Of a stretch of 64,000 nt of DNA, positions 1 through 12,200 are shown in pieces. Within the stretch, counting starts at the first letter, position 1; every line of letters begins with the position of its first letter. Both the position numbers and the translations under genes were made by a program. Below the pieces are notes generated by a model. That model was not told the origin of the DNA and ran no database searches. It saw only the letters and a list, made by a program, of their open reading frames with translations. This DNA comes from Ciona intestinalis (lineage: Eukaryota > Chordata > Ascidiacea > Phlebobranchia > Cionidae): assembly GCF_000224145.3 (NCBI RefSeq), contig NC_020168.2, forward strand, positions 3,190,554 through 3,254,553, read 5' to 3'.

Positions 1-17
1 TTCTCCCACAGTACTAT
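1..17. repeat. MITE terminal remnant at window edge
   Basis: The first bases (ttctcccacagtactat) match the right terminal inverted repeat of the MITE family found throughout the window. The rest lies outside. Confidence 0.5.
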
Positions 18-218
18 ATATCAATCAGGCCGAAACATCCCTTTTCTTATTTCTATCACCCCTGCTTATGTAGACCCCAAAATGAACAAGAACATCTTTA
101 AGTTAAAACCGTTGTATATCAAAATTAATTGGAAATGGACTACCCCTGGCCTCTAAGTATAGGCTATCATGTCTCGTTGAATGCTTCGCGGTAGGACTTC
201 ACTAAACATAAAATATAT

Positions 219-407
219 AGTGCTGTGGGGGAAAATGGGACACCTTTAGCACATAATATCCCAATATCCTGATCGTGTTTTAAACAATTAACAGCGGTTT
301 ATGGAAATCGTGAGGATACGGTTTTATAATTCTTTGAATGCTCTTTGTTTACACTATCAAATGAGACAAGAAAACAAAAAGTTGTCCCATCTCCCTCACC
401 CTACTAT
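219..407 (+). repeat. MITE copy in ZP-gene intron
   Basis: The copy opens gtgggggaaaatgggacacc and closes with the near-complementary gttgtcccatctccctcacc, flanked by tatag and tatag. The internal part matches other copies (ttttaaacaattaacagcgg). Confidence 0.8.
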
Positions 408-502
408 AGCTATTAAATATATAATTAATGACTATACATCTTTAGAACGTACCTGTTAATGTAAAATATCCAATCGGTAACTTTCTGTATAACACTACTC
501 AG

Positions 503-2600
503 GTGTCCATACGTTGACCCAGCGAACCCAAATGCCATTGAATTGTACGAAAACTATTATTCGTCCCAAGCTAAGTTCTCGTTTAAATCTTTCCTGTGGT
601 CAGGTCTCCCTGCTATGAGCCAAGTTATTTACGTTCACTGTCGTATCGCTGTATGCGACACTGTTCTTAGCAACACATGCAAAACTAAGGTAAGACGTTT
701 TACTGTATTTCTTTTACAAAACATCGTCGTAAACTCAATTTAACATTATTTTAAAAGCAGTTTTCTATGATAAGGCATAATGCCAAGGTCTGTACATTCG
801 CAATACCACCAAACTGAACTTAAAAGGCTTGTTTATAAAACGATAAAGCGTATACTTGCAATGGCGAGCTATTCTAAAGTACGAGTGCGCGGTGTCAAGT
901 AACGCACTGGCTGCAATGGCGAATTTACAAGCGGCAGAAGCAGCCTCCAGCAGAACACGAGACATGCATGGCTACAGCGCGAGCACAGCAACCATCATTA
1001 CCAATTATCTCGAATACCAATAAAGCAAGAACGGACAAAACATACAAATTGAAAAAGACTGAAAAAAATAACACATTTAAGTTTTAAAAAAAAATAATTA
1101 TACAACGGCTCAGTAGTGTTCAGATGTGGCTATTTTCTTGCAGAACGTAATGTTATTCCACTTTATATCAGTAATATCACTGTTTTTTTGTAGAACTGCT
1201 TTGGAACAGCTGAAATATCGGGTAGAAAAAGGCGAAGATCGGGTACGGGTATTTCCCCACACGTCATATCACTTGGTCCAATATCAATCGACGGTTCAAG
1301 AACGGCTTGTGCTCGCGTAAGAGTGTCAACTATCTTTCTTTTGCTGAATGCATAATTTGCCTGCTTAGATTTTACATACAAACTGTTGTACAGCTTTTCC
1401 ATTCAAACACAATTTACCCACCAGAATGTAATAGAATGTGTCTGTACGGGGGTCGTAGATAAAGTACAGCGAAAATCTGTTACTCTTTGGTAGCTGTTAT
1501 ACGTATACATCCAAAGAGGCCTCGTCAGGGAATGGCATCACATATTATTTAATTGACGAGTTTCCTAGTTTTGTTGTAGTTGCTAATCTGTGGTGTTTTA
1601 TACATATTTAAAAGCGAATGGCCACAGCAGACAAAATGCAGAGCTAGCCCACAAAAGCCCACAAAAAAAACATGTTAACTTCATGAATTCTTAAGACCAC
1701 GTACACGACAGGCGAATGGAGGATGTAAACATCTTTGTAGCGTTGATATATTCGGGACAAGAACATGCTCGTGTCGGGCAGGATATTACCTTGGTATTGA
1801 TGGGATGTCGTGTGAACGTAAGTCATTTATCAATATTATTTACTTTAAACCTGCATTATAACACGTGTTGTCTGTAATACACATAGGGACGAATTTATAA
1901 GACCGATTTGTTTGAATTGTTTATACGGAAATAAAAATTTACTTTTTACTAAATTTATTCTGATTTAAAGTGTCTCGTAAACCAACTATATGTTTAACCT
2001 TTGAAACGACGTTCGGGTTAAAATCCAGCTCACAATATATGGTATAGGGTGGGGGAAGATGAAACACTTTTTCATTCTATTTTCTCGTCTTATTTGGTAG
2101 CAAAATATTAAAAAAGTATTTTACTGCCTCCCACAGACCGTTGTTGTTTGTTTAAAACTCGATGAGAATAATTGGATATTATGTTCCAAATGTGTCCCAT
2201 TTTACCCCACAGTACTATACATCAAATACACCGTCCTATATGGGTACATGTCTGCGTCTTCAAGTGTGACACTTTGCTGATATGATTGCTTACTAAATTT
2301 GTTCCGGTGTTTTCCCGATCCATTCGCTATAAACGAGTAAACCACGCAAAATATAAGCATCAATACTTAGGCCGTGATGACACAGTGTTATTACTGATCT
2401 TCGTTTATTTCACAGTTCTGGCTGATGAGGACTGGGAGTTAATGAAAATGGGCGAAGAAAATATAACACCCGACGACGCTTTGCCAGCAGAAATAGCAGT
2501 TCTGTTCATTGCGATTGTTCTTTTGCTTGCTTCCCTTGTCAGTTTTTACGTATTACCGAAACGATGGCAACGACAACGACGGGCAAGAACAAGGGACTAG
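503..2600 (+). CDS. ZP-domain membrane protein, 3' end (partial)
   Basis: Four phase-consistent exons: 503-689, 1194-1316, 1712-1817, 2416-2600 (stop). The first encodes the C-terminal half of a zona pellucida domain, with the aromatic/Cys pattern KFSFKSFLWSG then VIYVHCRIAVCD. The second holds CFGTAEISG, a furin-type site RKRRR, and VISLGPISI, which fits the external hydrophobic patch of ZP proteins. The third is one EGF-like module (NGGCKHLC, then CSCRAGYYLG). The last has a transmembrane segment (EIAVLFIAIVLLLASLVSFY) and a short basic tail. In the ZP family, cleavage releases the ectodomain, which polymerises in extracellular coats or matrices. An EGF between cleavage site and anchor is unusual. 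The 5' exons lie left of the window; the first acceptor needs an upstream exon ending in phase 2. The family is clear, the orthologue is not. Confidence 0.85.
2043..2218 (-). repeat. MITE copy, reverse orientation, in last ZP-gene intron
   Basis: Left end is tagggtgggggaagatg and right end is cccattttaccccacagtac. The interior reads in reverse relative to the copy near the left edge (cattctattttctcg first). Confidence 0.8.
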
Positions 2601-3288
2601 CTTAAACTATTTAAACACTTATTTAGTAAAGGAATTTCTAGAGTGTTATATATTACATATATTAGATTCGCTTCGTATACAATGTAAAAGCACAGGTAAA
2701 ATTAATCATCAGTTTACACACCTAGGCGTACATCCGTTTACCACTGCTTATAGATAACAGCATGCCCTTATTTTTTTGCGCTCTGCAAATTTACGTTGTG
2801 GTTGGTTTAGATAACTTAGTTGTTTACATATATATTAAATATCTCTTTGTTCATATGTATATATACTATATTAAAGTTTTACTCAGTTATTTCTTATGCA
2901 ATTCGCTAGTAAGCGAGAAGAAGACAAAGTCGAATATTTTGGAAGATTTGGAACTATTATAAAAGAGATCATACTTACCGGTTTGCACATACGTTGTAAA
3001 TTCCACCATAGATATTTAAACATGTTTAAATGTTCAGATACGTATGATTTTAAATACCCGAATAGACCAAAGTCTATATAAAAATCTCTTTCCGTACGTG
3101 GACTTTGAAACTAACCAGTAACCACGAAAACAAATACACTCGGATATCTATGTCAACTGTTGTAGCAATCGTCACGCTTCAGTAACTCCTACAGTTAAAA
3201 TTCTTTTTGGGAAATTTAGAAAACTTTCTTTATATTTAGATGGTAAAATTACCATACGTGTTTATATGTCTATAGTTTTACGATACAA
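2601..3288. other. Intergenic, ZP gene to NPHP1
   Basis: AT-rich sequence between two same-strand genes. It contains the ZP gene 3' UTR and the NPHP1 5' flank. No gene or recognisable repeat is seen. A pyrimidine-rich stretch ending tctatag lies about ten bases before the NPHP1 start and could be a 5'-UTR intron acceptor or a spliced-leader acceptor. Confidence 0.5.
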
Positions 3289-6200
3289 ATGTCTCTAGCA
3301 AGAGCCAGAGCGTCTGGTCCGCTTGGAACGCTACAAAAACAAGCAGACCAACTAAAATCTAAGGTAAGAATTTGAAACAAACTATTTTAACACAATTTTT
3401 TAAAGTTTTTGATTGAAATATTAAAGCAAAATACACACATACTCATAGAATACCAGTATTGGCATTGCATAGTGTAGTTGGGAGTCGAAAATACACTTTC
3501 GGGCCATGTACACTGCTGTATTTTAAGCCTACATGATCATTCTATTTTTTTACACAAAAGAGATCTAAAGAACAGTTAAAGACTAATTAGTTAGGTGTTA
3601 TTTGTTAAAAACTTTTGTATGGTGGGTATTTGTTACAGGGTTAGAAAAGCGTGGTTAAGTTTGACGGTTAGCAGAAAACAGAAGGGAAGGATTCTTTATT
3701 AACACTGAACACTTAATCAAACCAAACTAATTTTCAATACAACAACACTAATTTACTTTTCCTTTTTGTTGCAGATAGACGAAGTAACAGCCATCACAAA
3801 GAAATGGAGTTTCAAAAATGCAGAAGAGCCCCAAGTCATAACATGCCATGAAAATTGCATTCAATACAAAATAGAAGCCTCAACTCTCTTGCTTCAAGCT
3901 AACAACCTTCAAAAAGTAAGAACATTACTTTTAAAAACAGATTCAACATTTCAATACCATTTATTATGACCACAATTTTTATTTTTTGGGGATAAAGTAA
4001 ACTTTTCTACATCATTAACACAATATTTTACTTATAAGCAAATATTAACTGCAGCATGAAGAACCTGAGGCTGTTTCAAATTTTGAACAAAAGAAAATGG
4101 ATGAAGTGAAAAGGTTACAGAACTTTCAGGTGAGAAAATTTTAATGTAGTATGTTATCATAGTTAAATGTCAGAAGACCAATTTTCCTGTCAGTAATAGT
4201 TTATTTATAGTTACATATAGCAGCTACTAAAGTAGGCCCCGTGGCCCAGTTGGTTAGGGCGCATGACTTTAACACAAAGGTTATATGCTCAAGGCGCTGC
4301 AATGTGGGAAATGAGCAAAGTTGTGCTTGGGCAAAATACCTAACGGCAATTGCTCAAACCCAGTGGTTACGTATGGTTTGTCTAAATTGTCATCCAAACA
4401 GAAAAAAATCAGCCAGAAAGTTACAATTATGGAAACTTGTAAGCTTGCACAAGGTGTATGAAACAGAACACTCGTGGTATAATGGCTCTCATTTTTCAAC
4501 TGTGCATATTCAAAGCAAGGTATATTTATTCATTTTTTTCATGCAAATGTGTATTACAATCATGATGTTTAAACCAGATGCGTCTAGACAAAATAATGGA
4601 AACGATGGAAGAACTTGAAAATGGAGACAATTTGAGGTAATTTGAACAGTGGAGGTATTGTTGATTAGTTTCATTTGCCACCAGTTCCATTTGCCGGTCA
4701 TCTACCAAAGAATAAATTTATTAGAAACATAATGTTGAATCACTGTTACAGAGCAACACGAGAAAAAGAAATCAAAGAAATCAAGAAAGATGAAGCACAA
4801 GAAGATAATGGTGATGACAATGAAGAGGAAGATCTAAGGTATCAATACAAATGTGATAAATTTAAAATTGTTTTGAGTAAAATAAATTGTCTTTTAAAAT
4901 ACAATATGTTAACATGGAACTTTGTTTGATAGAAATTGCACTGTATTGAAATTTACATTTTGAAAACAATTACCCACATACATAGTTACATGCGGTAATT
5001 AATAAGCAGGCACGAATTATTTAAAAACAGGCCCACAGCCGAGGGATTTATAAGTTAAAGGAATGTAACTTATTTACCCTCACATGGTGGTGCAAGGACA
5101 GTCCTTATAACATAGGTGTTCTGTTTCATACAACCCTTGCTTAATTACGAGTTACCATGTATGTAACTTTGTGGCTGATTAATTTTTCTGTCTATATATA
5201 TGGCAAGCAATTTGGCAACCCATTAAGTTATATTTACTTTTTTTGTTTTTCAGTGAAGAGGAATATGAAGATGAAGAAGACACTGAAACGGAAGACCTTT
5301 ATGAAGTTTTGTGCGACTTCCAAGGAGTACAAGATGATGATTTGAGCATTAAAGTTGGAGATATTGTTGATATTCTGTCTAAAAGGTGTGCCATATATAT
5401 ATATATATTGTCGAATGGGTAATATATGATAGTACAGATGTACAGTGTATGTATATATTATCTATAGAGTGCTGTTTTTTTTGTTATTGTTAAGCTACAT
5501 AACTTCCTGCTGTTGTTGCTACCAGGCATAACGCACTAAGCAAATGAATCTTTGGGATTTTTAATAAACCAACATTTCGTTCTGTTGATGGGAGATAGAC
5601 ATCATCTGGGTTTGACAAAGTAAAAAAATGTGAATTCATACAAATGCAGGGAAAAGATAATGTAGAAACAAACCGGTGTCACTGTCCCTCCATGTGAAAA
5701 TAAATAGTAATTTTCATTCATTCAAGTTATTGTAGACATTTCATTTTTGTGCTGTCCAAACTGTCTTTGTGGGCCTTTAAAACTTCTGGGTTTGTTGTGA
5801 GCTTGTGACATCATCATTGGTTTAGGTGCTAAGTAATATTTATTCATTTAAGTTATTGTAGACACTTAATAGGTCTGTCCAAACTATCTTGTTGGTGGCG
5901 TAAATACTACGGCGTCTGTTGTGACGTTACCATTGGTTTAGGTGCCAATTACAGCTTCGTCGGTTGTGACGAAATTAATTACATCGGAGCACAAGTGACT
6001 TTAATTCTATGTTTCTTCAAGGGATGATGGATGGTGGGAAGCGGAAAACGAGGAGGGCAAAGTCGGGATGGTTCCGTCAACTTTCCTCAAGAAATATGAG
6101 GAGGAAGAGGAGAAAGAAGTGGAAGTGAGCGCTCCTGTCTCCGAGGTTGCATCACCGGAGGGTATCATTCAAGATCCGGTAATTGAAGAATCATCGGAAG

Positions 6201-9200
6201 TTAATACTCCAAGAACGTGAGTCAAATTTTCTTTTAAATTGTTTTTTTTTTAATTGATTTTTTTTTTCGTGTAACTGGGGAAGTCGGCCAACTCTCTCTC
6301 TCTCTATGCCATAAAAAATTAACTGTAAAGGCCTCTCGCATTGTCCAACTGATGTACAGAAAAACAATTAATGTAATTCTAGGCTTTTTTAATGTAAAAC
6401 AGTTGCAAATTATATTAAAAAATATATAATTTTGTTGTTGTGCTCAAATAAAATTTTTAAACTTTAGTGAATTTTGGCTTGAGTCTAACATATGGGCAAG
6501 TGAGGAAAGGTACAGAGTGTTCCACCTAAGCTGTGGTGTTGTCAGTTTTATTGCACAGTTATTCATTTTGCGTGTAGTCCGTCCACCCATAGCATTTTAG
6601 ACTTTTCTTTTACACACACCTTTAAATGAGTGGTCTCTTAAGCTAAATTATCAGCTATGTGTTAAAAGTTACATATGTGGTAACTCGTGCGGCCACAAGG
6701 TGTATGAAACAGAACACCTGTGTTATAACAACTATCGTTTCCCCGCCAGACGAGAATAAAAATATTATCAGCCATGTGTAAAAGTTACATAGGTGCTAAC
6801 TCGTGCTGCCACAAGGTGTATAAAACAGAACACCTATGTTGTAACGACTATCGTTTCCCTCCACGCGAGCATAAATGGGTTACATCCATTAGTTTATTTT
6901 TTTAAAATTAATATCACGAATCACTAAGCAGAATCACTTATTGCATGGTTTGGTGTTTTATGTTTTGAAAAATTGTGGCATCTTTATATACACTTGTAAT
7001 GCACTTTGTGTGTTTCAATCGGCGCCGTGGCACAGTAGTTAGCAAGCCTGCCTCTAACCCAGAGGTAATGGGTTCAAGGCTCTTTGCTGCTACCATTGCA
7101 GGCATATGTGTCCTTGGGCAGGACACTTAATGGCAATTGCTCCAACTCAGCGGTCACTAATGTGTTGTCCAAATTATTGGCCACAGAAGAATAAAGTAAA
7201 TTACATTTACATTCAAACATATATTTATCTGAATGTTTTAACCAGTGGTAAACAACTATGGAAAGGAATTAAAGACCAAGTGACTGAGGTAAAAGAAGTT
7301 TAAAAAAAACTAATCGAAATATATATGTGGCATGAATTCTATTGTGGATTAAGATCTTTTTTCTAATACACTTGTTTAACATAATTTTACTAATTTTTCC
7401 CTCTGTATAAAATATATAAACACCTTTATTTTTTAATTACTAAAACATATACACGAAGTAGTTCTGTGAAGTCTTTCTTACAGTGTGAATCTGCATTTGT
7501 ATATTTTGAATTTATTGTAGACACTGGACACCTATGGTAACATAATTTTAAGAGAATTAACAGTTAAACAACAGTCATGAAACTACACTAAGGATAAAAT
7601 ATATAGAAAAACATTAGTTAAAAAGCATGACTATAACATGCAACGGGAATTAACATATTTGTACTTTTTTTAAATTTAGCCTCAAAAGATGGATGTTACG
7701 GATGTTCTATCAGCCATGGGAGCTTTGCCTGCAGGGTTTCGTCCCTCTATGATGTACAACCTGCTTATAAAGAGTGAGGATTATTCACTACGGAAGGCAA
7801 TGCTACCAACACTGTCTGAATCCCAACTTGGCTTTGAAAACTTGCACTGGGACCCTGCAACAGATCAGGTTAATGTGCTTGAGTGTTTTTGTATGCGAAA
7901 GTGGAAAAAAGGTGGAAAAACAGGCGGGAAAAATAACTGTGACCAAACATCACACATCATGATAAGGAGTATTTTCCAAACCATTTTATGTTAAGTAATA
8001 CCACATCCCACAAGCGACTGCGGAAAAATAGGCAGAAAAAAAGAGAGGGACTATCCTTGGTCAATCTACTGCAACATTTTCATTTTATGTTTGAAGTGTT
8101 TTTTTGCAATTTATTAATTATTTTAGGATTTCATTGTACAAGCACATGCAAGTATTTTATACATAAGTTGTATTTATTAGGTAATATTAATTATAAATCA
8201 ATAAATTGTATTTTTAATTATAAATCATTAAGTTGAATTTTCACATATAAATTACTAAATTTTGTTTTCATTTTTTACAGTTGCGTAAATTGGTGACACA
8301 TGTGTTACGATCGTGTAGACTTTGGAAATGTAAGATGATACCCCTCCCCAGTGCAGGGGTGGAAGTTCTAAGTAGACATGTGAGGATTGCATTGTTTGAT
8401 GGAACCAATGTAAGTATTTATAAGATAAGTTTAATTGTGTCTTACAGTAATGCACTTCCCCTACAATTAAAAGTGTGGCCGTTTACTGTGAACTATTGGT
8501 GGAATTTCTTTTGGGGGTTAATCTTCTTCAAAGCTTGACTTCCCCCATTGTACGTGTTCTGTCTTTAGGCATGCTTAAATTTATTCAACAGTAGTTACAG
8601 TTTCTTCAGGAATTTATTCTAACAGATCCTGAGTAACATACGCACAGTGCGAGCGCAAGCGGATGAGACAAAACCAAAAATGTGGAATTTCCCAACAACC
8701 AAGGTAAATCATAAATATATGAACATTAAAAGTTAATACGCTTAAAAAGACCTTGAAATTTGAAAAAATCCTACTCAGGTTCTTTTTTCTGCTAATGGAT
8801 ATAGTTTAAACATTTGAGGTAAGAAAAACCGAGTGCAAAAATCAATAATTGCATGAAAAAGTCTCTTCCAAAAAGTTACCCACACAATTACATATGTGTT
8901 AACTCGTAAGCGAACACTAGGCATATGAAGCGAAACACCCATACTATAACGACCATTGTTGACCCACCGCGCGTAAGTATATTACAATCATACATACTTA
9001 CTAATATCCAACAGACTGGTGCCATCCTACCAAGTTTATTAGATGGCCACAGCATTGTGAGAAGCAACAACAAGCACTCAAACATTGGCATCTTATTTGA
9101 GCTTGGTATCACCTATATTAGAACAGTAAGTCATATATTAAGCATGACCACTGAGCAGATTAGTTTATTTCTCAGACATAAGTTTTTGCAACACAATAAT

Positions 9201-12200
9201 GATGTAATGTTTAAAAAAATAAAGCACTGTTATAATAATATTATAAATTTAAAAAAAATAAAATCAATATTATTTTTAAAGCTTCCATTAGGTAACTTGA
9301 TTTATAATGTACATTTTACCCTGTTAACTATAGTTTTAATACGTTAATAATATAAACTGTTACTGCTAAAAGTATGGATATCTCTTCAGAAACATACTCT
9401 ACAATATTTATTCCAATTAATCGAAAACTAATGAAATAATATATAAATAAAAGTTATTCAGTAACTAATACAAAAATTGCATTAAAAATCAAGTACAGTT
9501 TTTCAAATGATTAATTTTGAGCACCACATATTTTATCTTTCTTGTTGCCCCTACCAATATTTCCCTAACGCCTGGTAACCTATGTAACTACGATTTAGCC
9601 GCCAAAGCGTTTGGTTCGTTTTAGCGACGGTCTGTTGTGCGAATACAGTGATTCAGAAAACGAGGAACAACCAGAAAGTGCACGGGACAAACTGAGGGTA
9701 TCACACCTCTCACTCTAACCAAACTTTAATTCATCGGGATTTAAAACAAACTCACCAGTAGATTAAATTCGTGCAGTAACTGTCAGTGGTGCAGCCAGTT
9801 TTTTAAAAGTACAATCAGCCGCAACCAAATTATGGGATTAAGTGTCTCTAGACCAAAAAGAGTATTCAGCCACAAAGTTACATATGTGGTAACTCTGAGC
9901 GGGCAAAAGGTGTATGTAACAGAACACGTGTGGTATTATGGCTTTCGTTACCCGTAAAGACACAAATAAACTTTATTCCTTTATTAAGCTACCGGTTGCA
10001 CCACTGTTAACATTTAATTCGGGGTGATTTTGAATGCTTGGTTTAGACTCGGTGTTGGTTTCTGTGTCTTTTGTTTAACGGATTTTGGTGAAGGGTAGCG
10101 TCTTTAGTAACACAGTTAACTAGGTGTTCTCTGTAGCAAACTTAGGATAGTTTTTATAGCTCAGGTAGAGACATACAAATGTAGTTTGCATATAATCATA
10201 TCATGATCTTCACTGTTTAAATTAATACCACAGTCAAATCATTTAATCTAATGCATTTCAATACCCAATGCTTATTCACATACAATATTGAAAAAACATT
10301 TTAACATTAGGTACTTCATACAAATTAAAAATATAACCCACACACAACTAATTATTCAAACTCACAATCTAACACCAATCTCATCATTGTTACATCATAC
10401 TGCTTATCAAGATGTTGATTATGACATCATAATGTTTATTCTCCAGCAAACAGGTGAAAGAGGGGAAATGTCATGCGGGTGGGTTCATCTCAAACTATTC
10501 GATGAACAAGGAAATGCTATACCTAATAAGTATGAAGTATTGTATAAAATATAACGTATATAAACTATTGTTGCCAGGCATAGGGTGAACATTTAAGGTA
10601 GCGTGTAACGGTCGTACCTTTTATCCAAAACGTTCTTTCCTTTTTAATCAATAAGCGTGTTTTAACAACTGTTGTTTTAATGTTACAAGCCGTCTTTTCG
10701 GTCTTCGTTATCGTGACCGAAGAGACAAAATAAATTTTATTCATTCAAGGTGCTTGGAGTAACATATTACTACAATTTTTGGAACAAGGGTGACATCATA
10801 TGTTTTAGCATCCTACTTTATACCTTAAAATGGGTTTTACCCTGGGGTCTATAAGAACAAGCAGAGTTGAGAGTATACTGCATTTGCTACATTAATTCAG
10901 GGTGTTCCCAATGTTAAACAACAATAACGCCATTAAAAAAAAGCTTATGCTGTAAGGAATGTTATAAATCTGATAAAACTTTAATGGCAAAAAACTCACA
11001 GGGCATATGAGCTTAATTTAAATGGAGGAACACCTTTTGAACAAGGAGTTGAAGTTGATCCATCTATTAAGAAAAGAGGTTTTAATTGCATTTTATTCTT
11101 TTTAATAATTACCATACTTTTAGAAAAAATCCTAGGTCCCATGGCGTGCCAAGCAATTATATAGTAATAACCTAAATACAAATAAAACCCTTTTTTTTCT
11201 ATTTAGACATGTTTTGTAGTATAGGACCTAAAATGTATAAAATATTCCATTAGGTTATAAGTGATCTGATTTAATTTGAACAAACATATTATTTTTGTTG
11301 CAGCTCCATCCAGCAGACTCCGTTTACTGCTAGCAGCGAACAAACAACCAAAACTGATGGTTCAGATTGGAACACCTTCTAATGCAAAGAGAAAGTATAT
11401 GGAGTGAGTGTTGTTTCTTAATGTGCACCATGTATGGTGGCTTGTGGGTTATTGTCGAATACGTCTTTGGTCAAGTGGATTAAAGACAATTACTCCAACC
11501 CAGTGGTCACATATGCTTGGTCTAGTTTGTCATTCACACATTAAAAAACAACCACCAACAAAAAACAAGCATGAGGTGTATGAAATAGAACAATTCAGTT
11601 ATAATGATGGTTGTGCCCTGTCACACGAGGAAAAAACGATTTTCATTATTTCGTTCCACAAGTTTTATGTAGGAAAACTAAAACATCTGATTTACCTTCA
11701 GACTCCTTCCTTCAAACATCATCCTACCTTCCACATTTTGTGAAATTGTTTCGTATTTTCGTCGAGTGCTGGTAGATGCATTGGTTAGAAACCGAATTTC
11801 AACAACGGATGCTGATCTTGTTGATTCACCTGTTATTGCTACATTCATTGAAGCAGCTGGTTCCTCTGATATTATGGATGCTATCAGGGTAAGTAAGAAA
11901 GCTGCGTAAGTTTTTTTTGCTTGTTTTTTTAAGAAAGGTGTATTTTGGGATATGCAATTTCAACAAGCAGAAACTTTGGTGCTATGTTTAATCACATTTT
12001 AGCATTTCTACCCATATACAAATTTTTGTTTTTCGTTGGTATGCGTATGTCGCTAAGTAATTTTTTCCACATTGTTAAGCAAACACAAAATAAAGACGTT
12101 GATTGAAAAACAAGCTTGTTCAGTGTTTTTATCAGTTTTGCTTTTCATTTCACAGAATCTTTGGAGTGAAAAAGCAAAAGAATTCACAAGAGCGGATAAG

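Noticed and set aside
7019-7095. tRNA-like sequence with A- and B-box motifs
   Set aside because: It does not fold as a complete cloverleaf and continues into a SINE body shared by many copies, so it is a SINE head, not a functional tRNA gene.
9070-9350. Extension of NPHP1 exon 12 through the donor to a long frame
   Set aside because: After the gtaagt donor the sequence becomes low-complexity AT-rich, and the downstream exons continue the family alignment.
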